From JAJVID01 sp050247435 (GTDB lineage: Bacteria; Acidobacteriota; Blastocatellia; RBC074), in NCBI GenBank assembly GCA_050247435.1, contig JBFWUF010000028.1:1-64000 (forward strand): DNA of 64,000 nt. The letters are read 5' to 3'. The notes beneath the pieces are model-generated. The model did not search any database. It was given only the letters and a program-made list of their open reading frames with translations, and had not been told where the DNA came from. This document shows positions 34,734 to 42,686 of this stretch, in pieces. How positions within the stretch are numbered: the first letter of the stretch is position 1; every line of letters starts with the position of its first letter. Position numbers and translations under genes: made by a program.

Positions 34734-36555
34734 TTCGATGGGTATTGAAATACGAAGCATTCAACGCAATCGCCTGCCGCATCACGTCAAGCCAGCGTTG
34801 GCGCTGTTGATAAAACAGCGGTGCGATCACGTTCTCCAACTTCTGGTACAAATCTTCGGCATCGCGCCGGTTGACGGAATCGGCATCCGCCGCTCCCGCC
34901 TCCCGCGCGCCAATCGCCCAACCTGTCTGCCCTTCAAGACAACCTTCGATCCACCAGCCGTCCAGCGTGCTCAAGCTCGGCACGCCATTGTGTGCGGCCT
35001 TCATGCCGGAAGTGCCTGACGCTTCGAGCGGGCGTTGCGGCGTGTTGAGCCAGAGGTCAACGCCGGAAACAATCAGCCGCGCTAAATCCAGGTCGTAATT
35101 TTCCAGATAGACAATCGGAATCTGACCTCCCGTCTGACGCGCGACCGCCACGATGCGCCGAATCAGTTCCTTGCCTCCGTCATCTCGCGGATGCGCTTTC
35201 CCCGCAAAAACGAATTGCAAGGGGTATCCCCGCCTTACCATGTCCAGCAGACGTTGGACGTCGGAGAAGACCAGATCAGCGCGCTTGTACTGCGTAGCGC
35301 GGCGGGCAAACCCAAGCGTCAAGGCATCGGCTGAAAGTAGAACTCCTGTTTGCTCTTTGACCAGCGCGAGCAGCCGGGTTTTGGCTTCGCTGTGCGCCAC
35401 CCAAACTTCCTCTTTGGGAAGGCTGACCGCCTGTCTCAGCATCGCCGGATCGTTAGCCCAGCCCGGAATATAACGGCCGTAGAGTGCCTTGAAGCTGTCG
35501 CATGTCCACGTCCACGAATGCACGCCGTTGGTGATATGGTTGATGGGATAACCCGGAAACATCTCGCGCGAAACTTCTTCGTGTCGCTTTGCCACGCCGT
35601 TGACGTAGCGGCTCAGATTCAGCGCGAGCAACGTCATATTCAACCGCTCCTGTCCGCCGAGCATCTGCAAAATCTCGAAGGGCATAACCTTGCCCAATAC
35701 ACGCTCCACCAGGTCATACTCAAATTTATCGTGTCCCGCTGGCACCGGCGTGTGGGTAGTGAAGACGCATTGGTTTCTCACCCGCTGGAAGTCCCACTCG
35801 GCAGATGGCAAGGCTTTCTGTTCTTCCAGGAGTTCCAGAACGAGCAGACTGGCATGCCCCTCATTCATGTGGAATTTCTCGACGCCGCTATATTCCAAAG
35901 CGCGCAGCATCCTAAGCCCGCCAATGCCTAACACTATCTCTTGCGCCAGCCGATACTTTTGATCACCGCCGTAAAGGTAATCAGTCAGCGCGCGGTCATC
36001 ATCCGCGTTGCCCACAACATCAGTGTCGAGCAGAATTAACGGCACGACGTAGCCGCTCAGGCCGACGATGTTGTGCTGCCAGGCGCGCACCTGCACGGTT
36101 CGCTGCTCAATCTTCACCTGAACTGTCAAAGGCAGAGGCTGGAGGAAATGAGCGGGGTTCCACTCGACCGGCCCTTCCTGCTGTCCGCCCCACTGGTCAA
36201 ACTTCTGGTCGAAGTAGCCCTTGCGAAAGAGCAAGCTCACGCCCACCACCGGCACGCGAAGATCAGCGCAAGATTTCAACGTATCTCCGGCCAACACGCC
36301 GAGTCCGCCGGAGTAAGTTGGCATACTTGAACCGACGGCAACTTCCATCGAGAAATAGGCCATCCGCCGATGCTCTTTGGCTTCGTCAAAGCTGCGAGCG
36401 ACCAGTGCGGTGAGATAAAGCTCTGGTTGGGCGAGAAACTTGTTTCGGCAATACTCCGAACAAAAGTAAATCGTCTGATCGCTATAGGACGCGGCCAGCC
36501 CGCGCTCCGGTAGCACCGTCATCCCACATACCGGATCTTTCTGAGCGTCGTTCAT
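34696..36555 (-). CDS. YHS-domain alpha-glucan phosphorylase (GT35)
   Basis: 619 residues from ATG 36555 (GGAAAT upstream). Residues 6-50 are a YHS metal-binding domain (DPVCGMTV, TIYFCSEYCRNKF). The rest is a short-type GT35 phosphorylase: YFSMEVAVGSSMPTYSGGLG, HMNEGHASLL, TTHTPVPAGHDKF, HITNGVHSWTW and EASGTSGMKAAHNGVPSLS with the pyridoxal-phosphate Lys near residue 515. It releases glucose-1-phosphate from alpha-glucans. The YHS fusion links it to metal status; a mere protein-contact role is also possible. Confidence 0.92.
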   Translation of the reverse strand: MNDAQKDPVCGMTVLPERGLAASYSDQTIYFCSEYCRNKFLAQPELYLTALVARSFDEAKEHRRMAYFSMEVAVGSSMPTYSGGLGVLAGDTLKSCADLRVPVVGVSLLFRKGYFDQKFDQWGGQQEGPVEWNPAHFLQPLPLTVQVKIEQRTVQVRAWQHNIVGLSGYVVPLILLDTDVVGNADDDRALTDYLYGGDQKYRLAQEIVLGIGGLRMLRALEYSGVEKFHMNEGHASLLVLELLEEQKALPSAEWDFQRVRNQCVFTTHTPVPAGHDKFEYDLVERVLGKVMPFEILQMLGGQERLNMTLLALNLSRYVNGVAKRHEEVSREMFPGYPINHITNGVHSWTWTCDSFKALYGRYIPGWANDPAMLRQAVSLPKEEVWVAHSEAKTRLLALVKEQTGVLLSADALTLGFARRATQYKRADLVFSDVQRLLDMVRRGYPLQFVFAGKAHPRDDGGKELIRRIVAVARQTGGQIPIVYLENYDLDLARLIVSGVDLWLNTPQRPLEASGTSGMKAAHNGVPSLSTLDGWWIEGCLEGQTGWAIGAREAGAADADSVNRRDAEDLYQKLENVIAPLFYQQRQRWLDVMRQAIALNASYFNTHRMVQQYVTNAYLS

Positions 36556-36594
36556 ATTTCCTTCTTTCCGCAACACGTTCCTTATTGAAGAAAA

Positions 36595-37020
36595 TCAGAG
36601 GATCCCACGTCGCCTCGGCTCTGGCTCTTCCGGCCCGATGATGTGCCGCGAAAGTGTGAGCAAGTCTGTGGCGCTGCACGGCATCGCGCGATACGTTGGC
36701 AGCAGTCCAGCCAGAGACGGCTCAGCGGAAACTCTACTCGCTTCTACCAATACCGGAATCTTCGTGCATCCCGCACACAGTCTGAGCGCCCCAAGAACTT
36801 CAGTCAGACGCTTTGGATCAATATCCACAACAACCAAATCATTCCAGCCACAGCAGCCGCGACACATCTCTTCGGGCGAGGATGCAAAGATGATTTCGAC
36901 TTCGTTCTTTGTCAGCGCAGCTCGAATTCTTTGCCGACTCTCGCCAGAGTCGCTGACAACGAGGACACGCCGATTGTCGTTGGAGCTGACGCCCGGCGGT
37001 TGAAAAAGCGCCCTGTTCAT
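36595..37020 (-). CDS. Receiver-like hypothetical protein with Cys clusters
   Basis: 141 residues. NRRVLVVSDSGESRQRIRAAL, EIIFASSP and WNDLVVVDIDPK follow the alternating pattern of response-regulator receiver domains, with the phospho-Asp position VVVDID. The acidic pocket at strand 1 is weak (SDSG). Inserted Cys groups (MCRGCCGW, LRLCAGC) are unusual for a receiver and suggest metal or redox sensing. Function is uncertain. Confidence 0.6.
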   Translation of the reverse strand: MNRALFQPPGVSSNDNRRVLVVSDSGESRQRIRAALTKNEVEIIFASSPEEMCRGCCGWNDLVVVDIDPKRLTEVLGALRLCAGCTKIPVLVEASRVSAEPSLAGLLPTYRAMPCSATDLLTLSRHIIGPEEPEPRRRGIL

Positions 37021-37023
37021 TGA

Positions 37024-37458
37024 TTACTCCACCTGCTGATGAGATGTTTTCTCACCTGGACGCGGGCCAAAGCGCAATAACAGAAAGACAAGAATCGTTG
37101 TCATGAAAGACATCCCGATCATTCCCACGCCAACCGCCAGACCAATCGCCGCCGTGACCCATAGGCTTGCCGCCGTCGTCAATCCATGCACGCTTTCTCG
37201 TTGATGCAGTACTGCTCCCGCGCCCAGAAAACCGATGCCCGAAACGATCATCGCCGCCACGCGCGTGGGATCGCCGGACGGGCCGAAGCCGTAGATGGAA
37301 ACGACGGTAAATAGCGCCGCGCCCAGACACACCATGCCGTGTGTTCGCACACCAGCAGGTTTGCCTTTCCGCTCGCGCTCATAACCCACCAGCGCGCCGA
37401 GTACCACCGCCACCACCAAACGCAGCAGCATTTGTGGATGAAGATCGAACGCAATCAT
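37024..37458 (-). CDS. MgtC/SapB-family membrane protein
   Basis: 144 residues from ATG 37458 (AAGGGG upstream); a TTG start 18 nt earlier is unlikely. Family signatures: LLRLVVAVVLGALVGYERE, GVRTHGMVCLGAALFTV, GIGFLGAGAV and GLTTAASLWVTAAIGLAVG. Four to five TMs. MgtC-like proteins modulate magnesium and ATP homeostasis. It lies 4 bp after its neighbour, so the two are co-transcribed. Confidence 0.92.
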   Translation of the reverse strand: MIAFDLHPQMLLRLVVAVVLGALVGYERERKGKPAGVRTHGMVCLGAALFTVVSIYGFGPSGDPTRVAAMIVSGIGFLGAGAVLHQRESVHGLTTAASLWVTAAIGLAVGVGMIGMSFMTTILVFLLLRFGPRPGEKTSHQQVE

Positions 37459-37480
37459 TGTGCGACCCCTTTTCAATGAC

Positions 37481-37798
37481 TCATCGCATCTTTTTCATTC
37501 GTTCGTCTGTTACGCCTGAAGAGGCGAGAGGCTTCTTTGCAGTCTTTTCTTCTGCGGTTGCAGCTTGCTCGGTTTTCACCTCGTTGGAAGCCGGCTGCGA
37601 CTCGCTGTCGCGTTGCAGTTCTTCCTCAATCAGAGGCAAGAGCATCTCGTTTTCCGCTTGCAACCAGTCTTCAAGTTCGCAGCCAGGCGCGCAGCCCCGT
37701 TGCTCGTAAATCTCATACGCGCGCAACGAGATGTTTGCGCGTAGTGCTTCATCACTCAGCAATCGCTCACGCAGTTGCTCTCTTGTTTCATTTTGCAT
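37481..37798 (-). CDS. DUF2934 protein
   Basis: 105 residues. Residues 22-52 (NISLRAYEIYEQRG, ELEDWLQAENEML) match DUF2934 and the paralogue at 11014-11268. A long charged tail follows. Sits between the cytochrome-barrel and MgtC genes; function unknown. Confidence 0.88.
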   Translation of the reverse strand: MQNETREQLRERLLSDEALRANISLRAYEIYEQRGCAPGCELEDWLQAENEMLLPLIEEELQRDSESQPASNEVKTEQAATAEEKTAKKPLASSGVTDERMKKMR

Positions 37799-37813
37799 AA
37801 CTCGCTTCTCCTT

Positions 37814-39889
37814 TTAGAAATTCAACTGCCAGCCAATGCGGAATCGGTTGGCAGCTTCACCATTGACCAGCCGTTGATACTCAAACGACATGCGTCCGTA
37901 TTTGATCGGGTCGAAGAGTACGCCGAAGGTTCCCCCGCGCAATGTGTTGTCTGCCGCCAGCGTCGTCGGGCGTAGTTGGTCGTAGCGCGCAAACAGGCTC
38001 AGATGGTTGACGACAGGAATCGTATCCAGTTCGACAAAGTAGCCCCAGCCGCGACTGCGCTGCTCCGCGTCAATCCCCAGGAATCGCTGATCGCGCAACA
38101 GCGAGACGCCGAACATCGCGTTGATGCGCTCGAAGTTCCTGCCGTCCTGGAACGTTTTGTTGGCAAAGAACGAGTAGCGTTGAAACTGCAACGGATTCTG
38201 CCTCACGTCGCCAAGCAGAAACGGCAGGCGTCCGCCGGCGTATTCAAACTGCACGCCGCTCAGGCCCTGCTTGCCGATCACTTTCTCAAAGACGAAGCCG
38301 TACAGGCGCGGGCGGCGAAACTCCAACTCGCCTTCATTGTTAAGCAAAGCGGCGGCGCTTGGCCGCGCCTGGCGAAACGACTGCAAGCCTTCTCCCGCTG
38401 TCGCCGCCTCTTCTTCTTTCTCAACTTCAACCGGCTCGTTGTAATTGCCGAAAGCCTTGATGGTCGTCGTACCACTGAGCGTATATTCAAACGATGCGCC
38501 GCGTCCCAACCCGGCGGGGTTGAAGCCGTTGGACGGTTGAAAGATGAATGGCAGCGATTCGGTCAGGCCGCGATCCGTCGGGCCGAAGCCCGCATTGCGC
38601 AAGTTGAAAAGCTGGCCGAAGCGCACCTGCATGAAGTTGCGCGCGCCGCCGTAGTTGAACAGCCCCTGCATCATCTCGAACTTGCCCATAAAGCCATTCT
38701 CTTCGCTGAGCGGCAGCGGCTGAACGAAGAACGAGAAGTTGCGCCCGACGGGGCCAGCGGCGTAGATAATCAGTTCGCGCTTTTCGTAGGTGGTTTTGGT
38801 ATCGCCTCCCTCCTTCTCGATCTCGATACCCGGCAGGTAAGAAACTGCGAAATAGTCCTGAAGACGAGTCTTTGGCGGCACGAAGTCTTCTTCCTGCGGT
38901 GTCAGCGTCATCAGGAAATCGGCAATCTGCTCAATCTGCTCCGGCGTTGCGCTGGTCGGCGGCATCATCGTTTTTGCTGCATGCTCGCCGGGAAATTTCT
39001 CGGTGTGGACTTGCGGATTGGTGATATGAGATGTGATGAACTCACGACTGCGGCGCGCGCCAATGCCGTCGAGTTTGGGACCGAATTGCCCGCCGACTTT
39101 GTTGATTATGTGGCACGCGGCACACCCCATATCGAAATAGAGTTTCTGTCCGGCCCGGCTCGAATCTGTAGGCGACGCCGGAACGAAATCGGCTTTCATC
39201 GCTGTCGCTTCGGGCACTTCGCCGTGCGCGTGCGGGTTGACGCGGAATCCGGCGGGCGGGTCGGGCAGCGTCCGCAGATATGCCACCAACGTTTTGACCT
39301 CATCGGGCGAGACGTGCGGGTGCGGCATGCGGTTAGGCTGATTGCCGTGTAGCTCAGGAAACTTCTTGGCGTGCTCTTCAGGATTGGTGAGGTGCGCCGT
39401 CAGAAAGTCTTTCTCGCGGCGTCCGCCGACTCCGTCCAGCGGGGGCCCGATGCGCCCGCCACTGTTGCTGATTGTGTGGCAACCAGCGCAGTTGAGTTTC
39501 TCGAAGAGCGCGTGCCCCTGCTCACTCTGCGGTGTCGCGGCCTCCGGCTTGTAACCCGTAGGCTCGATGACATAGGACTGATGACCGGCTTCGCCGCTGC
39601 CGCTATGCTGCAACGCAGGCGCTCTGCCTTTGTTCTTCGCTTCGACTTCTCGCGGCAGGCGATAGCCCAGACGTTTGAATTCATAGCCGGTACGATTCAG
39701 ACGCGGATAGGTCGTGTGGCAAAGTGTGCATTGCGCGTTGTACTTGCGTGACCAAGCGGGATTCGCTTCAACTTTGAACTCACTTTTCCTCGCAGTTTTC
39801 ATCCATAAGGGCGCGGCCAGCACCAGCACTGTTGCCAGGAAAACCAACTTGACGACCCTGTTCGGTAATAATTTATAGGTTTGATTCAT
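37814..39889 (-). CDS. Three-heme cytochrome c fused to outer-membrane beta-barrel
   Basis: 691 residues. N-terminal signal or anchor (KLVFLATVLVLAAPLWM). Heme sites: CTLCH (54-58), CAGCH (134-138) and CAACH (256-260), the latter two in class I cytochrome domains with axial Met candidates in NRMPHP (188) and TMMPP (308-309). From about 345 to the end the sequence is alternating aromatic/polar strands (FEYTLSGTTTIKAFGNYNEP, GVQFEYAGG, RFRIGWQLNF) ending in aromatic F, as in outer-membrane barrels. This is the plan of Cyc2-type fused cytochrome-porins, but with three hemes instead of one. Likely role: electron transfer across the outer membrane; donor or acceptor unknown. Confidence 0.85.
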   Translation of the reverse strand: MNQTYKLLPNRVVKLVFLATVLVLAAPLWMKTARKSEFKVEANPAWSRKYNAQCTLCHTTYPRLNRTGYEFKRLGYRLPREVEAKNKGRAPALQHSGSGEAGHQSYVIEPTGYKPEAATPQSEQGHALFEKLNCAGCHTISNSGGRIGPPLDGVGGRREKDFLTAHLTNPEEHAKKFPELHGNQPNRMPHPHVSPDEVKTLVAYLRTLPDPPAGFRVNPHAHGEVPEATAMKADFVPASPTDSSRAGQKLYFDMGCAACHIINKVGGQFGPKLDGIGARRSREFITSHITNPQVHTEKFPGEHAAKTMMPPTSATPEQIEQIADFLMTLTPQEEDFVPPKTRLQDYFAVSYLPGIEIEKEGGDTKTTYEKRELIIYAAGPVGRNFSFFVQPLPLSEENGFMGKFEMMQGLFNYGGARNFMQVRFGQLFNLRNAGFGPTDRGLTESLPFIFQPSNGFNPAGLGRGASFEYTLSGTTTIKAFGNYNEPVEVEKEEEAATAGEGLQSFRQARPSAAALLNNEGELEFRRPRLYGFVFEKVIGKQGLSGVQFEYAGGRLPFLLGDVRQNPLQFQRYSFFANKTFQDGRNFERINAMFGVSLLRDQRFLGIDAEQRSRGWGYFVELDTIPVVNHLSLFARYDQLRPTTLAADNTLRGGTFGVLFDPIKYGRMSFEYQRLVNGEAANRFRIGWQLNF

Positions 39890-39933
39890 GGCATCCTCCT
39901 CTCCGCCTGATATGCACTATAGAAGTTGCAGGC

Positions 39934-39980
39934 TGACAAAAGTACGACCTTTGTCACCAGGCAGCGTGACACCTGTCACA
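39934..39980. promoter_or_regulatory. Crp-type site and TGACAAA repeat before cytochrome gene
   Basis: CGTGA-CACCTG-TCACA (39965-39980) is a near-perfect Crp-family site. Next to it TGACAAA (39934-39940) and TTTGTCA (39950-39956) form a second inverted repeat. The 39933-39942 stretch CTGACAAAAG also occurs at the Cus operon start. Both lie 45-91 bp upstream of the ATG at 39889. Confidence 0.65.
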
Positions 39981-40023
39981 AATCGAAATGAATAAGCAGA
40001 AAAAAAGTGGTGATCGGAGAGGG

Positions 40024-40743
40024 TCAGTGTCCGGCTTTTGCTGAAAGGGCGTCTTTATCTCTGATGAGCAATCCCGATCCGTTAAGAGAAATGATTTGCT
40101 GATGCCTCAACTCGCCCAACAGGCGCGAAACAGTCTCGCGTGAAGCGCCGATCATCTGCGCAATCTCCTGATGCGTGAGCGGAAGCTTCAGGTGAATCCC
40201 GTCCTGCGCTTGATCTCCCATTCGTTCACTCCAGCAGAGCAATAGTCTGGCCAGGCGCTCGGCGGCGGAGTTGGTTTTCCCGAAAGACCGAATTTGCGTG
40301 TGCGCTGCCCGCAGGATTTCGCTCAACATCTCAATGACCCGCAGGCATACTTCCGGCTGTTCGCGCAAATATCGGAGAAAGTCATCGCGTCGGACGAAAT
40401 CCGCCTGACAAGGCTCGATGGTCTCTGCCGTCAGGTGGTACGGTTCGCCGGAAAGCGTCGCACTCAATCCCAGCACCTCTCCCGGTTCAGCCAAACGCGC
40501 AATGACAGTTTTCCCTTCAGGCGAACTGGTCGTCAGCTTGGCGCGCCCTGCGCACAGCACATAAACACCGCGTGGTTGTTGCCCTTCAACAAACAACGTG
40601 GCCCCTTTGGGATAAAGGCTTGGTGATTTGATGGCGTCGAAAGTGTGGAGTGCTGAGGCGGGAAGGTTGCGGAAAAGCCGCTCCGCACAAAACCGGCAGC
40701 CGGGACAGGTCTCGGAGATTTCCAGATCGTATGGTGAGCGCAT
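40024..40743 (-). CDS. Crp/Fnr-family regulator 1
   Basis: 239 residues: cyclic-nucleotide-like beta-roll (about 30-150) and winged HTH (about 175-225) with TLTHQEIAQMIG-like helix and recognition helix SRETVSRLLG, which predicts TGTGA/TCACA half-sites. N-terminal Cys13, Cys16 and Cys19 (ETCPGCRFC) resemble an Fnr Fe-S ligand set; another Cys at IEPCQ could be the fourth. It may sense redox, oxygen or NO. Paralogue of the next upstream gene. Confidence 0.9.
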   Translation of the reverse strand: MRSPYDLEISETCPGCRFCAERLFRNLPASALHTFDAIKSPSLYPKGATLFVEGQQPRGVYVLCAGRAKLTTSSPEGKTVIARLAEPGEVLGLSATLSGEPYHLTAETIEPCQADFVRRDDFLRYLREQPEVCLRVIEMLSEILRAAHTQIRSFGKTNSAAERLARLLLCWSERMGDQAQDGIHLKLPLTHQEIAQMIGASRETVSRLLGELRHQQIISLNGSGLLIRDKDALSAKAGH

Positions 40744-40794
40744 AACAACTCCTCCCAGTCTTAACGATTTGGCGCTGTCGCCGGATGCGCCGAG

Positions 40795-40888
40795 GCGTGA
40801 CCGTGTGTGAAGTGCGGTGATTGCTTGCCGAAATGTGGGGCCTCAGGGATAACGCCAAGCTCTCGCCGCACCTCACACACGGTCACGC
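40795..40888. repeat. 23-bp inverted repeat between the crp genes
   Basis: GCGTGACCGTGTGTGAAGTG plus CGG (40795-40817) and its reverse complement (40866-40888) differ at one position and are 48 bp apart. The RNA would form a long stem. It lies 52-145 bp upstream of the Crp regulator 1 start. It could be a cooperative operator, a transcript hairpin or a small mobile-repeat remnant. Confidence 0.75.
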
Positions 40889-40980
40889 TACTGCCAAGCC
40901 AGCTTCAAAACACGCTCAATTATACGCTCTACTTATAGGAACTTCTGGTTGAGGAAACTATGAGATAGATCACCTTGCAA

Positions 40981-40996
40981 TGTGACAGTCGTCACA
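40981..40996. promoter_or_regulatory. Perfect Crp-type palindrome
   Basis: TGTGA-CAGTCG-TCACA, with the arms extended to TGTGAC/GTCACA. It lies 25 bp beyond the stop of Crp regulator 2 and 238 bp upstream of Crp regulator 1, so it probably controls the latter. Confidence 0.65.
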
Positions 40997-41020
40997 GGGA
41001 GGGTTGAAACAATCGAGCCA

Positions 41021-41737
41021 TCAGGAGTGAATGAGCGATTGCAATGCGGCTTGATTACGGATCGTCAGCGTCGAGCCTTTCAGATGCACGATCTGCTTCT
41101 TCTTGAAATCACTGAAAAGCCGTGTCACCGTTTCGCGCGATGTGCCGATGAGTTCGGCAATCTCTTCCTGTGTCAGCGTCAGCTTCAAGCGCGTACCCTG
41201 ATCAGTCTCTACTCCCTTGGCTGCCCATTCCAGCAGAAGCCTCGCTAACCTCTCCGACGCGGTAACTGACAATCCCAGCGAACGTATCTTTTGGCAAGCT
41301 GTGTGATAGTTGCGGCTCAAGTGCTCGGCCACTTTCAGGCTGGCCTCGCCGTACTCTCGCAGAAAACGCATGAATTCTTCGCGCTTGACGAAATTGGTTT
41401 GGCCCGGCTCCAGCATTTCAGCCGTCACCTCGTGCGGCTGTCCTGAGACGGTCGCGCTCAAGCCCAGGAGTTCTCCCGGCTCGGCGATGTCCGTGATGAT
41501 CGTCTTGCCATCCGCGCTGCAAGTCGAAAGCTTCACGCGACCGCTACAGACCACATATACCCCGCGCGGCTCCTGCCCTTCGACAAATAACACTGCGCCG
41601 TGCGGATGCAGGTTCGCATACGTGATCGCATCAAAGGCCGCCAGCGCCTCAGCCGGGAGATCGCAGAACATCCGGTCAGCGCGCACCTTGCACGTCAGGC
41701 AGTCTTCGATAATCTCTAAACCGTATGGTGTCTGCAT
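41021..41737 (-). CDS. Crp/Fnr-family regulator 2
   Basis: 238 residues, about half identical to regulator 1. N-terminal Cys13, Cys16 and Cys25 (EDCLTCKVRADRMFCDL), beta-roll with FVEGQEPRGVYVVCSG, and HTH with TQEEIAELIG and recognition helix SRETVTRLFS. A different third Cys spacing from regulator 1 suggests a different signal or cofactor. It lies 21 bp after the first two-TM gene and is probably co-transcribed with it from the sigma-54-type promoter at 42510-42525. Confidence 0.9.
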   Translation of the reverse strand: MQTPYGLEIIEDCLTCKVRADRMFCDLPAEALAAFDAITYANLHPHGAVLFVEGQEPRGVYVVCSGRVKLSTCSADGKTIITDIAEPGELLGLSATVSGQPHEVTAEMLEPGQTNFVKREEFMRFLREYGEASLKVAEHLSRNYHTACQKIRSLGLSVTASERLARLLLEWAAKGVETDQGTRLKLTLTQEEIAELIGTSRETVTRLFSDFKKKQIVHLKGSTLTIRNQAALQSLIHS

Positions 41738-41758
41738 AAAACTACTCCCAGATCGAGA

Positions 41759-42241
41759 TCACGCCCCTCCGATTCTGGATTGCGCCCTTTGTTTTTCAGC
41801 CGTTGCTGTTGGTGTGGAATCTATTTCCGGCCACTTTCCGATAATCTCGTTAAGCTTCCGCGCGTTGCACTGAATTTCGCTCATCATCTCGACGGATTCG
41901 CGGCTGACCGGCCAGCCTTCCCGTAACGCGAGATTGGACGAGTGACCAAGAATGAGCAGCGATGGATTGACGATTTGACGCTGAAGAGAGTTAAGCATCA
42001 TCTGAAGATCACGCATCCGGCGCTCCCGCTCCCGGCTTTTCCAGAGGCTGTAGCCTAAAGCTACCGAGATGATCAGCAGCAAAACACGCAACAGTAATTG
42101 CGGCGGGCGGCTCGAGATCATCTCATTGGCGATGGTGTCAAAGCCGAAATGGTCGCGCCCGCTTGCCTGCAACAACGCATCCATTAACCAAAGGCCAAGA
42201 CCTGCCAGCATACCGAATGCAATTTCTCTGTAGCGTCCCAT
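41759..42241 (-). CDS. Two-TM HisKA-like protein, copy 1
   Basis: 160 residues. TM1 (about 7-25, YREIAFGMLAGLGLWLMDAL) and TM2 (about 49-65, LLLRVLLLIISVALGYSLW) are followed by KSRERERRMRDL and a helical hairpin (LQRQIVNPSLLILGHSSN, ESVEMMSEIQCNARKLNEII). The hairpin resembles the dimerisation-phosphotransfer domain of histidine kinases, but the His is missing (LQRQIVNP). No ATPase domain follows. Copies 2 and 3 keep HEQ(V/M)xNP. Function unknown. Confidence 0.75.
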   Translation of the reverse strand: MGRYREIAFGMLAGLGLWLMDALLQASGRDHFGFDTIANEMISSRPPQLLLRVLLLIISVALGYSLWKSRERERRMRDLQMMLNSLQRQIVNPSLLILGHSSNLALREGWPVSRESVEMMSEIQCNARKLNEIIGKWPEIDSTPTATAEKQRAQSRIGGA

Positions 42242-42366
42242 TACGAATTCCCCTAAAACTTCGAGGATCGCAAACTCAAGCCGTTGTCCCTCTCCGCCTT
42301 TTTCAATCAGTCTTCTTGCTTATTTGGTTTTCCAGGAACGAACTGACAATTCAATGCACCAACCAA

Positions 42367-42480
42367 CTCCGCAATCCGGGCTGTGCATAACGACCTTTTA
42401 GCCAGTGAGGTAGTGCGGAAGGGCTGTCTCCCCCAGAAACAGCCATCTGCCCACAGGCTACTCAACCACGGATTGCGGAG
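42367..42480. promoter_or_regulatory. Structured leader in 42242-42509
   Basis: CTCCGCAATCCG (42367-42378) and CGGATTGCGGAG (42469-42480) are exact reverse complements 90 bp apart. Inside, GGCTGT (42422-42427) pairs with ACAGCC (42439-42444). Both lie in the roughly 270-nt stretch between the sigma-54-type promoter and the copy-1 start, so they would form a long stem-loop in the mRNA leader. No coding sequence is convincing there. Confidence 0.5.
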
Positions 42481-42509
42481 CGCGGGGGGTATCCCAAATT
42501 TATCTTTTG

Positions 42510-42525
42510 GCAAGAGATATGCCGC
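42510..42525 (-). promoter_or_regulatory. Sigma-54 promoter upstream of two-TM copy 1
   Basis: On the minus strand: CGGCATA-TCTC-TTGCC, with GG and GC at the correct spacing and an intact TTGC. The next bases make the site partly palindromic (TTGGCAAGAGATATGCCG), so a plus-strand reading is also possible. Inverted repeat B lies about 110 bp upstream on the minus strand. Confidence 0.6.
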
Positions 42526-42614
42526 GCCAAGTGAACTCGTAATTACCTTGAATCCTTATGATTTCCGGTGCGACAACAGCGAGCCAGGGTTGGGTCATAC
42601 CGCAAGTTGTTTGT

Positions 42615-42640
42615 AAACAGACAGCCGGAGGACTGTTTTC
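42615..42640. promoter_or_regulatory. Inverted repeat B, candidate activator site
   Basis: AAACAGAC (42615-42622), spacer AGCCGGAG, GACTGTTTTC (42631-42640). Aligned without gaps to repeat A it differs at only three or four positions. It lies between the copy-2 gene end and the sigma-54-type promoter of copy 1. It could also act as a transcript hairpin at the end of copy 2. Confidence 0.65.
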
Positions 42641-42686
42641 AAACAGCACCCTTCAGTCTGCGGCAGGCTCTTCCCGTCAACCCACC

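Noticed and set aside
42307..42513. 68-aa minus-strand frame in the copy-1 leader
   Set aside because: It starts within the predicted -12 region, spans the 12-bp inverted repeat and has no domain or ribosome site.
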